Assembly (NCBI GenBank): GCA_039931065.1
Contig: JBDTSP010000010.1
Location: 1-64,000, forward strand
Reading direction: 5' to 3'
Source of the DNA: CADEED01 sp039931065
GTDB taxonomy: Bacteria; Pseudomonadota; Gammaproteobacteria; Steroidobacterales; Steroidobacteraceae
Length of the DNA stretch: 64,000 bases
The notes below the pieces were generated by a model, which had not been told where the DNA came from, made no database searches, and worked only from the letters and a program-made list of their open reading frames with translations. Below are positions 18,155-26,176 of the stretch, piece after piece. Within the stretch, counting starts at the first letter, position 1, and each line of letters opens with the position of its first letter. The position numbers were made by a program, and so were the translations under genes.

Positions 18155-18975
18155 TTCATCCCGAGGGCGGTGAGCACAGGTTCGGTATTCGGCCGCACAC
18201 CACGCCACAACGTGAATGCCTCGGCGGCCTGTTCGACCAGCATGCCCCAGCCTTTATGGGCTCGGGCGCAACCCTGTTCAATGGCCCAGGTCACGAAGGG
18301 CGTCGCGGACTTGCTGTAACTCATGTCGTAACAGACGGTGTGACTGCCGATCACATCGCCGTCGATGTTGGGGACGGAGCCGGTCAGCCCCGCCGCGGTC
18401 GCGTTGATGATCAGGTCGAACTGCTCGAGCCCGACATCCTCGAATCCGCAGCCGCGCACCGGTCCCAGGTCCGAGAACAACGACGCAAGATTTACCGCGC
18501 GGTCGGTGGTGCGATTGGCGATCACCAGTTCAGTGGGACCGAGTTCGAGCAACGGCTCGATCACGCCACGCGTGGCGCCACCGGCGCCGAGGATCAGGAT
18601 GCGTTCGTTGGTGATGTTGAGCGCGAGATTCTTGCGCAGGTCGGTGACCAGGCCATGTCCGTCGGTGTTGTCTCCGAGCAGATCGTGACCGGCGTTGAGC
18701 ATCAGGGTGTTCACGGCGCCGGCCCGATCCGCGCGCAAGGTGAGCTCGTTGGCCAATTCGGCGGCCGCTTCCTTGTGTGGTACGGTCACATTCAGACCAC
18801 GTCCACCGCGCGCGAAGAACTCCAGCACCTGCGCGCGGAAGTCCTCCGGGGCGATATCGTAAAGCCGATAGACGAGGGACTGCTCGGTCTGCTTCGCAAA
18901 GAGTCCGTGAATGAAAGGCGACCAGCTGTGATTGATCGGATGGCCGACCACTCCGTACTGATCGGGTGCCTTCAT
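18151..18975 (-). CDS. aroE: shikimate 5-dehydrogenase
   Basis: NADPH-dependent enzyme that reduces 3-dehydroshikimate to shikimate, step four of chorismate synthesis. The substrate domain has SWSPFIHGLFA and NVTVPHKEAA with the catalytic Lys, and DNTDGHG with the catalytic Asp. The nucleotide domain has GAGGATRG followed by ANRTTDRA. The C-terminal GWGMLVEQAAEAF is typical. Length 274 residues, normal for AroE. It is the first gene of the aroE-prlC-xthA run and is divergent from an ECF sigma factor 50 bases away. Confidence 0.95.
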   Translation of the reverse strand: MKAPDQYGVVGHPINHSWSPFIHGLFAKQTEQSLVYRLYDIAPEDFRAQVLEFFARGGRGLNVTVPHKEAAAELANELTLRADRAGAVNTLMLNAGHDLLGDNTDGHGLVTDLRKNLALNITNERILILGAGGATRGVIEPLLELGPTELVIANRTTDRAVNLASLFSDLGPVRGCGFEDVGLEQFDLIINATAAGLTGSVPNIDGDVIGSHTVCYDMSYSKSATPFVTWAIEQGCARAHKGWGMLVEQAAEAFTLWRGVRPNTEPVLTALGMK

Positions 18976-19025
18976 TGTGGGAATAAAATGGGTGAAATAA
19001 GGGTCACGTCAGGCCGGTCTTATAC

Positions 19026-19550
19026 ATGAACCAAAGCCCGCGCGGAACGACGCCCCAAGCGTCCTTTTCGCGTCTTCTCGAGATGTTGCGCCCTGATTTG
19101 TTGCGTTTTGCCCTGTGGCTGGCGCGCGATCGGGCCGTGGCGGAGGACGTGGTGCAGGAGACACTGATCAGAGCCTGGAAGTCCCGCGAGGAACTCAAGG
19201 ACCCCACGGCCGCGCGGCCGTGGCTGCTGACCATCGTGCGGCGGGAACATGCGCGGCTGTTCGAGCGCAAGCGGCTGCCTACCGTGGACGTCGAGTCCGT
19301 CGAGGCGTTGGGCGACCCGGCACTCGCCAGCGACGGGGACGCCGCGCTGCACGATCTGCGCGGCGCCATCATGAAATTGCCGGATGAATATCGGGAGCCG
19401 TTGGTGATGCAGGTGTTAGGTGGATTCAGTACGGCGGAAATCGCCGCCGAACTCAAGCTCACTCAGCCTACGGTCCTGACCCGCCTGTTTCGCGCCCGTA
19501 ACAAACTGCGCACGATCTATGGCCTGACACCCGCGGAGGATGCCGAATGA
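19026..19550 (+). CDS. ECF-type RNA polymerase sigma factor
   Basis: Sigma-70 family regulator of 174 residues with only regions 2 and 4, as in ECF factors. Region 2 has AEDVVQETLIRAWK, keeping the acidic residues usual at this place. Region 4 has YREPLVMQVLGGFSTAEIA then TQPTVLTRLFRAR, a helix-turn-helix for the -35 element. The stop overlaps the start of the next gene as ATGA, so the downstream membrane protein is its likely regulator. The target genes are not evident from the window; the aroE promoter lies in the 50-base divergent gap, but a link is not implied. Confidence 0.9.
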   Translation: MNQSPRGTTPQASFSRLLEMLRPDLLRFALWLARDRAVAEDVVQETLIRAWKSREELKDPTAARPWLLTIVRREHARLFERKRLPTVDVESVEALGDPALASDGDAALHDLRGAIMKLPDEYREPLVMQVLGGFSTAEIAAELKLTQPTVLTRLFRARNKLRTIYGLTPAEDAE

Positions 19551-20215
19551 GCGATGGCTCCTCCGACTGCGCTCACGCGCGATTGCAGATTGGTGGCGAT
19601 CCGCACGACGTGCCACCCGTCGTATCCGCTCACCTCGCGACCTGCGCCGCGTGTCGGCAGTTCCGCGAAGAGACTTTGCTGCTCGATCGCCGTCTGCGCG
19701 CCGCGCTCGAGCTGCCGCTGACGCAGTTCCGCACGCAACCCGTGGCGGCGCCGGCACGGCGCTTCGCGCTGGCGGCGTCGGTGGCGCTCGCCGTGTTGCT
19801 GGCGGGCGGGTTCTGGGTGCTGCGGCCCCAACCGGCGCTCGCCGGTGAGGTCGTTCAACACGTACTGCACGAAGCGGATACCTGGGACGCCCAGCAACTG
19901 TTGCCGGCCTCGGACGTGGCGGATGTGCTCAAGACGGCGGGCGTGGAATTCGACGCGTCACTGCCCGTGGTTTACGCGTATGCCTGTCCGTTCAACGGAC
20001 ATCGCGTGCCACACCTGGTGGTGCAGACCGCCAATGGTCCGATGACGGTCATGTTGCTGGCGCACGAAAAGGTGTCGAAGCGCACGGAGTTCGCGCTCGA
20101 CGGCCTGCATGGTGTGTTGCTGCCGGCCGGCGGCGGCAGTGTCGCGGTCCTGATGAGATCCGGCGAATTGCCGGAAGACCTCGCGGGGAAAATCGTCAGC
20201 GCGGCTCGCTGGTAG
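19547..20215 (+). CDS. DUF3379-like membrane protein, probable anti-sigma partner
   Basis: Protein of 222 residues, probably an inner-membrane regulator of the sigma factor with which it overlaps. The N-terminal cytoplasmic part has His-x(3)-Cys-x(2)-Cys (HLATCAACRQF), the zinc-binding pattern of anti-sigma factors. One membrane segment spans about 71-91. The periplasmic part has the PVVYAYACPFNGHRVPHLV stretch seen in DUF3379 proteins. The family is usually found next to ECF factors. The 3' end overlaps rlmJ tail-to-tail by 20 bases. Function as an anti-sigma is inferred from context and the zinc motif. Confidence 0.8.
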   Translation: MSDGSSDCAHARLQIGGDPHDVPPVVSAHLATCAACRQFREETLLLDRRLRAALELPLTQFRTQPVAAPARRFALAASVALAVLLAGGFWVLRPQPALAGEVVQHVLHEADTWDAQQLLPASDVADVLKTAGVEFDASLPVVYAYACPFNGHRVPHLVVQTANGPMTVMLLAHEKVSKRTEFALDGLHGVLLPAGGGSVAVLMRSGELPEDLAGKIVSAARW

Positions 20216-21032
20216 CCAGGATCTCGCAGCCCGATCGATCGCCGCCGATGATCGCGCGCAATTCGGGCAGCCATTCGCGCATCTCTTCCTCAAGTAGATA
20301 GGGTGGGTTGACCACCGCCACGCCCGAGCCGTTGAGCGCCGCGCGCGAGTCGGGTTGGTGCACCCACAACAACGAGCCGAGCACCGGCCGCGGCAGAGCG
20401 CGCCGCAGTTTGGCGAGCCAGCCGTCGAAATCCGAACGTAGTTTGAGTGGCACCCACAGGATGAGCACCGCGCCCTCGAAGCGCGTCAACGCGTCGAGCG
20501 CCGTGTCGTGAACCTGCGAAAAATCGGCGCGTTCCTCGTATGGCGGATCGATCAGCACACAGCCGCGGCGTTCGGGTGGCGGCAGCAGCGCGCGTAACCC
20601 CGCGAATCCATCGGAAGACTCGAGTCGCGCCCGCCCGGAGGAATCCAGCAACTTGCGCAGGTTCCCCGCCTCTTCGCGTTGAGTCTCGAAGAACACCGCC
20701 CGATCCACCGGGCGCAACAGCTGCAATGCGAGCAGAGGTGAGCCGCGGTAATGCAGGCTGCCGCCGTGGACTCCGCTCGCGACCATGTCCCGGTAACGCG
20801 ACAACGCCGCGTGCCGGGGGACGGCGGCCAGCAATTTCGCGACGCCCGACTGCCATTCGGCCGGATGTTCCGTATCGCCCGGATGCAGGTCATAGTCGCC
20901 GCGGCCCGCGTGAGTGTCGACGAACAACAAGCCCTTGTCCTTGCGCGTGAGCGCCGCAAGGATTTCGAGCAGCAAGACATGTTTGTGGACGTCGGCGAAG
21001 TTGCCGGCGTGGTACTGATGGCGGTATTTCAT
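20196..21032 (-). CDS. rlmJ: 23S rRNA (adenine2030-N6)-methyltransferase
   Basis: RNA methyltransferase that modifies A2030 of 23S rRNA using S-adenosylmethionine. The protein opens with MKYRHQYHAGNFADVHKH, the RlmJ signature, and has DTHAGRGDYDL for cofactor binding and the catalytic DPPYE (VLIDPPYE). Length 278 residues, as in E. coli. Monocistronic. The 3' end runs 20 bases into the convergent DUF3379-like gene. Confidence 0.95.
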   Translation of the reverse strand: MKYRHQYHAGNFADVHKHVLLLEILAALTRKDKGLLFVDTHAGRGDYDLHPGDTEHPAEWQSGVAKLLAAVPRHAALSRYRDMVASGVHGGSLHYRGSPLLALQLLRPVDRAVFFETQREEAGNLRKLLDSSGRARLESSDGFAGLRALLPPPERRGCVLIDPPYEERADFSQVHDTALDALTRFEGAVLILWVPLKLRSDFDGWLAKLRRALPRPVLGSLLWVHQPDSRAALNGSGVAVVNPPYLLEEEMREWLPELRAIIGGDRSGCEILATSEPR

Positions 21033-21085
21033 GGAACCCTGACAATGCGCGCCGAGCGTTTATACAGTTGCGCAAGGAGATTTAC

Positions 21086-21589
21086 ATGTCGAAAGCATTC
21101 GCATGCGTCGTGTTGGCCCTGGCGGTCGCGCTTCCGCTCGCGGCCTGCGGTGGCGAGAAGCCGCCCATGAAAACCGGCATCGGACCACCCACGCGAATTC
21201 CGGATGTCGCCGCACCCGCAGGCCCTGCGGGCGTTGCAGTGACCTCCGCGAGTATTCCGCGCGCAGTGCGCCGTGCAGTCGTGGCCGATGCGGCCAGGCG
21301 CTTCAAGGTCGCCGAGAGCGCGGTGGTCCTCACTCAGACCGAAAAAGTTACCTGGAGCGATGCGTCGCTCGGCTGCCCGGAGCCCGGACAGATGTATGCG
21401 CAGATGCTGGTGGACGGCTTTCGTATCGTTGCGAAGACCGACGCCGGCAGCCTCGCCTACAACACGGACAGTGGCGGCAAGGTGGTGAGTTGCGCTGCTG
21501 CGCAGCGGCCGGGCGTGAACTCGGCCACGCCGCCGATGATGGACACCGAGCCGCAGCCTTATCCGCCGCCGCCCGCGCCGGAAAAATAA
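21086..21589 (+). CDS. small lipoprotein of unknown function
   Basis: Predicted lipoprotein of 167 residues; the signal peptide ends in a lipobox (LPLAAC) with Cys near residue 21. After a Pro/Ala-rich linker a globular part of about 80 residues contains VVADAARRFKV, VTWSDASLGCPEPGQMYAQ and DGFRIVAK, a pattern common in small uncharacterised secreted domains with one conserved Cys. The tail is proline-rich. The ATG is set by a strong ribosome site (aaggaga) 5 bases upstream; a TTG six codons earlier is unlikely. No functional partner is obvious. Confidence 0.8.
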   Translation: MSKAFACVVLALAVALPLAACGGEKPPMKTGIGPPTRIPDVAAPAGPAGVAVTSASIPRAVRRAVVADAARRFKVAESAVVLTQTEKVTWSDASLGCPEPGQMYAQMLVDGFRIVAKTDAGSLAYNTDSGGKVVSCAAAQRPGVNSATPPMMDTEPQPYPPPPAPEK

Positions 21590-21660
21590 CTGAGCAAGGT
21601 CCGGGTCGAGCGCGTGCGTCACCCGGGGCACGCTGGTCACCCACGTAACGGAGACCAGTC

Positions 21661-22131
21661 ATGAGATTCATCGTGCAAGGAGTGCCCCAGGAAATCGCCG
21701 ACGAGGTGCGGCGTACCCGCCGGTCGCCGGGTTACGGCCATCCCGCGCACTTTGAAGTTGCGGGTGGCACAGGGCCGTGTCGCTGCTGTCTCAAGCCCTT
21801 CATCCCCGGGCGCGATCAGCGACTGCTGTTCACCTACAAGCCGCGCAGCGGCGACGGCAGCCTCATGGCGCCGGGGCCCGTGTTCATCCATGCCGGGCAT
21901 TGCAGCGCGTACGACGAGCCGGGTTTTCCGAACGCGCTGCGTTCGTTGCCGCTGGCTTTCGAGGCGCGTACGTCCGGCAGCCGTGTAGCGGAAATTTCAG
22001 CGCGCGCCGATGCGCCCGCGGAAGAGCAGATGAAGGTTTTGTTCGAAGCTCACTTCGCCGCCTGGCTGCACGTGCGGCATGCGGAGGCTGGCTGCTTCAT
22101 CGCGCGTGTTGATCGCGCTGCTATTTCCTGA
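21661..22131 (+). CDS. DUF1203-family protein
   Basis: Soluble protein of 156 residues belonging to the uncharacterised DUF1203 family. Seen here are the family marks GPCRCCLKPF, RLLFTYKPR, PGPVFIHAGHC and a C-terminal AGCFIARVDR. The Cys/His positions suggest metal binding, but no activity is established that I know of. A ggagacc site lies close upstream of the ATG. Its 3' end overlaps the convergent TIM-barrel gene by 11 bases. Confidence 0.85.
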   Translation: MRFIVQGVPQEIADEVRRTRRSPGYGHPAHFEVAGGTGPCRCCLKPFIPGRDQRLLFTYKPRSGDGSLMAPGPVFIHAGHCSAYDEPGFPNALRSLPLAFEARTSGSRVAEISARADAPAEEQMKVLFEAHFAAWLHVRHAEAGCFIARVDRAAIS

Positions 22132-23014
22132 CCGCTTCCGCCGCTTGCGCCGCGACGGTCTTGAAAGCGTTGCGGAGTTGCTCCGCTGTGCCGTCGCCTT
22201 CGATGTCGACGAGGCCGTGGTACCCGCCACGCGCCAGCACTTCCAGGAACGGACGGAAGTCGTCTCCGGCGACGCCCGGCAACGTGCGCTGTTCGCGTTC
22301 GGCCATTTCGACCACGCCCACCCAGGGCATCGCCGCAGCCAGCTTCTCGGGCGTGTCGCCCATCACGCGCATGTGGTACAGGTCCGCGAGCACGCGGATG
22401 TTCGGGTGATTCACCGGCGCGACCACGGTCACCACTTCGTCGATCAGATTGAGGTAGTTGCACTCCTGGCTGCGCTGCATCTCCACGCCGATGGTGATGT
22501 GATGGCGCGACGCCAGCGGCGCCATCGCCCTCAGCAACGAGACGAACTGTTCGTCCGCCTGCACCTTGGTCCAGCCCTCGGGAATCCGGCGCGCGCTGTT
22601 GCTGCCGAACACGATGTATTCACCGCCGAGCGAACGCAGCCGCGCGAACGCGGTCTCTGCGTATCCCAGCACCCGGGCGTGATCGGCTTTCGGGCCGACA
22701 CAGATGAGAGAGGGCTCGCGCAGAAAGCTGTTGCAGCCGCGAATGCGTAGCGGGGCGGCCTTGGCCCGCGCGCGGTTGGGTGCGAACTGCGCATCGTTCG
22801 CGAACGGAATCAGGAAGTCGGCGACGCTCTCGACGATGAACTGCGCGCCCAGCGCTTTCAATTCCGCGGCGCGCTCGATTTTCGCCGTGATACCGACGGC
22901 CGCGAACAGCTTGCGCCGTGCCGCCTGCGTTTCAGCGGCGAAAACCCCCAGCAACGCGGCACCACCGGCACCAAGCACTGCGCGCCGTCCAACGATCCTT
23001 CGTCTAACTATCAT
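22121..23014 (-). CDS. sugar phosphate isomerase/epimerase-like TIM-barrel protein, probably exported
   Basis: Protein of 297 residues of the xylose-isomerase-like TIM-barrel (AP endonuclease family 2) superfamily, used in many sugar isomerases and epimerases. Metal-ligand type positions appear in IGVEMQRS, NIRVLADLYHM and VDIEGDG. The N-terminus (GRRAVLGAGGAALLG) looks like a Tat signal, which suits export of a folded metalloenzyme. Start ATG at 23014 is chosen because the frame upstream is a low-complexity Arg/Pro shadow of the topA tail. The substrate cannot be assigned. The topA terminator lies just upstream at 23043-23069. Confidence 0.82.
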   Translation of the reverse strand: MIVRRRIVGRRAVLGAGGAALLGVFAAETQAARRKLFAAVGITAKIERAAELKALGAQFIVESVADFLIPFANDAQFAPNRARAKAAPLRIRGCNSFLREPSLICVGPKADHARVLGYAETAFARLRSLGGEYIVFGSNSARRIPEGWTKVQADEQFVSLLRAMAPLASRHHITIGVEMQRSQECNYLNLIDEVVTVVAPVNHPNIRVLADLYHMRVMGDTPEKLAAAMPWVGVVEMAEREQRTLPGVAGDDFRPFLEVLARGGYHGLVDIEGDGTAEQLRNAFKTVAAQAAEAVRK

Positions 23015-23042
23015 CGCGGTATTGAAACACGGCCGGATGTGA

Positions 23043-23069
23043 AAAAGCCCCGCGATAGGCGGGGCTTTT
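23043..23069 (-). terminator. rho-independent terminator after topA
   Basis: A perfect 11-bp stem (aaaagccccgc paired with gcggggctttt, 5-base loop) ends in a T run on both strands. It sits 27 bases past the topA stop and before the ATG of the next minus-strand gene, so it closes the dprA-smg-topA transcript and separates it from the TIM-barrel gene. Confidence 0.85.
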
Positions 23070-23096
23070 CGAATCGCAGGCGCAAGCTGGCTGCGT

Positions 23097-25700
23097 CTAC
23101 TTCGCCTTGGCCTTGGCCTTGGCCTTGGCCTTGGCCTTGGCCGGCGCCTTGCTGGGCGCGGTGGCCTTGTCGGTCGCGGCAGCCGCGGCTTTGGGCGCCG
23201 ATTTCTTCTTCGCGGGCGCGGCCTTCTTCCCGGCCTTGGGGGCGGCTCCATCGGCGCTTACCGCGGCTTCGCCTTTGGCCTTCGCAGATTTGCCCTTTGC
23301 CTTCTTCTCCGGCTTCTCGGTGGCGCCCTCCGCGCCGGGCGGCGAGGCGTCCTTCTTCGGTGCGGGTTTCTTGCGGCCGAAGCGGGTGCCACGCGGCGGC
23401 GCGGCGGCGAGCAATTCGCGGCACAACTCGAGCGGCACGGCCTTCGGGTCCGTGTCCTTCGGGATACGCGCGTTGCGCTTGCCGTCAGTGATGTACGGGC
23501 CGTAGCGGCCGTTCAGCACTTGAATGTCGTCGACGCCAAAGTCCACGATGATTCGATTGGCATCGGCTTCTTTCTTGAGGCGGATGACTTCGAGCGCGCG
23601 TTCCAGCGTCACCGTGTACGGATCGTCCGGCGGCTTCAGCGAAACGTACTTGGCGCCGTACTTGATGTACGGCCCGAAGCGGCCGATGTTCGACTGGACC
23701 GCATCGCCTTCGGCGGTGTTGCCGAGGCTCACCGGCAGTCTGAAGAGCTCGAGCGCCTCGGGAAGCTTGATGAGGTCCATCTTCTGGCCGGGACGTAAAC
23801 CCGCGAACTTGGGCTTCTCTTCGTCGTCCTTCGTGCCGACCTGCACGAACGGACCATATCGGCCCATACGCACGGTGATGGGCTTGCCGCTTTCCGGATG
23901 TTTGCCGAGTTCACGTGCCTGCGCGACTTCTTCACGCGAAACGTTTTTCTCGATGTGCTCGACCTGGGTGATGAACGGCTTCCAGAATTTCTTGAGCGGT
24001 TCGGTCCAGTTTTCTTCGCCGCGCGACACGGCATCGAGCTCGTCTTCCAGTGAGGCCGTGAAGCCGTACTCGACGTACTTGTGGAAGTGCTTCGACAGGA
24101 AGCTGCCAACGATCTTGCCGATGTCCGTCGGGATGAACCGGCGGTTGTCCATGTCGACGTATTCACGATCCTTGAGCGTCGAGATGATGGTGGCGTAGGT
24201 CGAAGGGCGGCCGATGCCGTGTTCTTCCAGCGCCTTCACCAGCGAAGCTTCGGAAAAACGCGGCGGCGGTTCGGTGAAGTGCTGGTCGCCGTGCACATTA
24301 AGAAGAGTGACAACGTCGCCTTCTTTCATGGCGGGCAGCAGGCGATCGTTTTCGTTCTCGGCCTTTCCGTCGTCGACGTCCTCCTGGTACACGGCCATGT
24401 AGCCGGGTTTGACCAGGATCGAGCCGTTGGCACGCAACACGTGCCGGCCAGCGCCATTCGACGCTTCCGCCTGCTTGCTGGGCTGCATGTCGACCGCGAC
24501 GGTGTCGAACAGCGCGTGCGACATCTGCGAGGCGACCGCGCGTTTCCAGATGAGCGCGTACAGCTTGAATTGATCCGGATCGATCTTGCCCTCGACTTGC
24601 GAGGGCAGGATTGCCGCAGAAGTGGGACGAATCGCCTCGTGCGCTTCCTGCGCATTGCGCGACTTTGTCTTGTATATACGCGGCTCTTCGGCGACGCCTT
24701 CCTTGCCGTATTCCTTCTCGATCACCTCGCGCATCTCGCGAATCGCGTCGTTCGCGAGGTTCACGGAATCGGTGCGCATATAAGTGATGAGGCCGATGCT
24801 GCCTTCACCGAAGTCGACACCTTCATAAAGCTGCTGCGCGAGGCGCATGGTGCGCTGCGCGGAATAACCCAGCTTGCGCGCGGCTTCCTGCTGCAACGTC
24901 GAGGTGGTGAACGGCGGCGACGGATTACGCTTGCGCTGCTTCTTGTCGATCGAGATGACGTGCAGGAAACCCTGCGACGTCTCGTTGAGCGAAGTTTCGA
25001 CGTCGCGGGCCGAGCCCTCGTTCGTGAAGCTGAACTGCTCGACCCGCTGGCCGTTGAATTCGACCAGCTTGAGCGGGAACGTCTGCGCGCTGTGTTCGCC
25101 ATCGGCTTCGAGCGTCCAGTATTCCTGCGGAATGAACTTGCCGATCTCGTCTTCACGCTCGCAGATCATGCGCAGCGCCGGGCTCTGCACGCGGCCGGCG
25201 GACAAACCGCGGCGCACTTTCTTCCACAGCAGCGGCGAGAGATTGAAACCCACGAGATAATCGAGCGCGCGACGGGCCTGCTGCGCGTTGACCAGATCGA
25301 GCGACAGGTCGCGCGGCTCGGCCACGGCGCGTTGCACTTCGCCCTTGGTGATTTCGTAGAACACCACGCGTTTGACGGTTTTGTCCTTGAGCTCGCCACG
25401 CTCTTCGAGCAATTCACGCAGGTGCCAGGAAATGGCTTCGCCTTCGCGATCGGGGTCGGTTGCGAGGAAGAGGTTCTTCGACTTCTTCAACGCGCGCGAA
25501 ATGGCGTCGACGTGTTTTTCGTTGCGCTCGATGGAGCGATAGGTCATTGCGAATTGCTTGTCGGGATCGACCGCGCCTTCTTTCGGCACGAGATCGCGGA
25601 CGTGGCCATAAGACGCGAGCACCTCGTAGTCCTTACCGAGGTACTTCTTGATGGTTTTCGCTTTGGCCGGCGACTCGACGATGACTAGGTTTTCAGCCAT
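23097..25700 (-). CDS. topA: DNA topoisomerase I
   Basis: Type IA topoisomerase that relaxes negative supercoils, 867 residues. The TOPRIM domain has VIVESPAKAKTIKKYLG at the start and DPDREGEAISWHL; the active-site Tyr lies in GLITYMRTDSVNL. After the core come repeated C-terminal DNA-binding units with the GRFGPYIKYG and GRYGPYITDG patterns in place of classical four-Cys zinc ribbons. The protein ends in a 100-residue Lys/Ala-rich tail, the last part encoded by a hexanucleotide repeat. The ATG at 25700 gives MAENLVIVESPAKAK and overlaps the smg stop by one base (TGATG). Confidence 0.96.
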   Translation of the reverse strand: MAENLVIVESPAKAKTIKKYLGKDYEVLASYGHVRDLVPKEGAVDPDKQFAMTYRSIERNEKHVDAISRALKKSKNLFLATDPDREGEAISWHLRELLEERGELKDKTVKRVVFYEITKGEVQRAVAEPRDLSLDLVNAQQARRALDYLVGFNLSPLLWKKVRRGLSAGRVQSPALRMICEREDEIGKFIPQEYWTLEADGEHSAQTFPLKLVEFNGQRVEQFSFTNEGSARDVETSLNETSQGFLHVISIDKKQRKRNPSPPFTTSTLQQEAARKLGYSAQRTMRLAQQLYEGVDFGEGSIGLITYMRTDSVNLANDAIREMREVIEKEYGKEGVAEEPRIYKTKSRNAQEAHEAIRPTSAAILPSQVEGKIDPDQFKLYALIWKRAVASQMSHALFDTVAVDMQPSKQAEASNGAGRHVLRANGSILVKPGYMAVYQEDVDDGKAENENDRLLPAMKEGDVVTLLNVHGDQHFTEPPPRFSEASLVKALEEHGIGRPSTYATIISTLKDREYVDMDNRRFIPTDIGKIVGSFLSKHFHKYVEYGFTASLEDELDAVSRGEENWTEPLKKFWKPFITQVEHIEKNVSREEVAQARELGKHPESGKPITVRMGRYGPFVQVGTKDDEEKPKFAGLRPGQKMDLIKLPEALELFRLPVSLGNTAEGDAVQSNIGRFGPYIKYGAKYVSLKPPDDPYTVTLERALEVIRLKKEADANRIIVDFGVDDIQVLNGRYGPYITDGKRNARIPKDTDPKAVPLELCRELLAAAPPRGTRFGRKKPAPKKDASPPGAEGATEKPEKKAKGKSAKAKGEAAVSADGAAPKAGKKAAPAKKKSAPKAAAAATDKATAPSKAPAKAKAKAKAKAKAK
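23104..23139 (-). repeat. hexanucleotide tandem repeat encoding the (Ala-Lys)n tail of topoisomerase I
   Basis: Six exact copies of gccttg (plus strand) lie in tandem just inside the topA stop and encode alternating Ala-Lys. Because the unit is six bases, a gain or loss of copies changes tail length by two residues without a frameshift. The positively charged tail probably adds non-specific DNA contact; that is inference. Confidence 0.85.
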
Positions 25701-26167
25701 CAGTTCGGCAAGGCATCGAGTTCGTCGAACACCAGGTCTTCCATGCGGGCGCAGGCCTGTTCCTGCCCTGGCTGGCTGGAAAGCACCATCAACACGAGCC
25801 ACTTGAGCCGGTCGATGTCGACTTCGTCACCGTCGAGTGCGACCAGCCGGTCGATGACGATTTCGCGCTGCAGTGGCGACAAAATGCCTTCCTGTTCGAG
25901 CTGCAGCAGGTAACCGCGGCAGCTGGTCGAAATGCGTTCGAGTTCGTCGGCTGAGAACACGCGCAGCGCGCGTGACGAGAGATCAGGGCGTGAACGTTCG
26001 CCGGCGAGATCCGCCAGCCAGTCGAGCGCGCGTTCCACGTTTTGGCGGCCAAAACCGGCCTGTTCGAGATCGGCGGCGAGGGTTTCGCGCTCAGGGACAT
26101 CGGGTGCATCGGCCAGCATGTACTGGTCGAACACGTAGATAAGGATGTCTAAAACGCTTCCGGTCAT
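25700..26167 (-). CDS. smg: Smg family protein (DUF494)
   Basis: Small conserved protein of 155 residues of the Smg/DUF494 family, found between dprA and topA in many gammaproteobacteria, as here. Typical are MTGSVLDILIYVFDQYM at the start and DIDRLKWLVLMVLSSQPG near the end. The molecular role is not established. It has no membrane or catalytic motifs. The stop overlaps the topA start codon and dprA ends 9 bases upstream, so the three genes form one operon. Confidence 0.92.
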   Translation of the reverse strand: MTGSVLDILIYVFDQYMLADAPDVPERETLAADLEQAGFGRQNVERALDWLADLAGERSRPDLSSRALRVFSADELERISTSCRGYLLQLEQEGILSPLQREIVIDRLVALDGDEVDIDRLKWLVLMVLSSQPGQEQACARMEDLVFDELDALPN

Positions 26168-26176
26168 GTGTGAAAA

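Noticed and set aside
16568..18319. Open frame of more than 580 codons on the plus strand
   Set aside because: It is antisense to prlC and the end of aroE and has skewed, His/Arg-rich composition.
23104..23139. Short tandem repeat as a CRISPR-like or phase-variable element
   Set aside because: The units are contiguous without spacers, and a six-base unit cannot shift the reading frame.
23015..23251. N-terminal extension of the TIM-barrel protein by 79 codons
   Set aside because: The extension crosses the topA terminator and reads the topA tail out of frame as an Arg/Pro string; the Tat-like signal begins at 23014.
24081..25688. Open frame of more than 530 codons on the plus strand
   Set aside because: It is antisense to topA and has no homology-like features.
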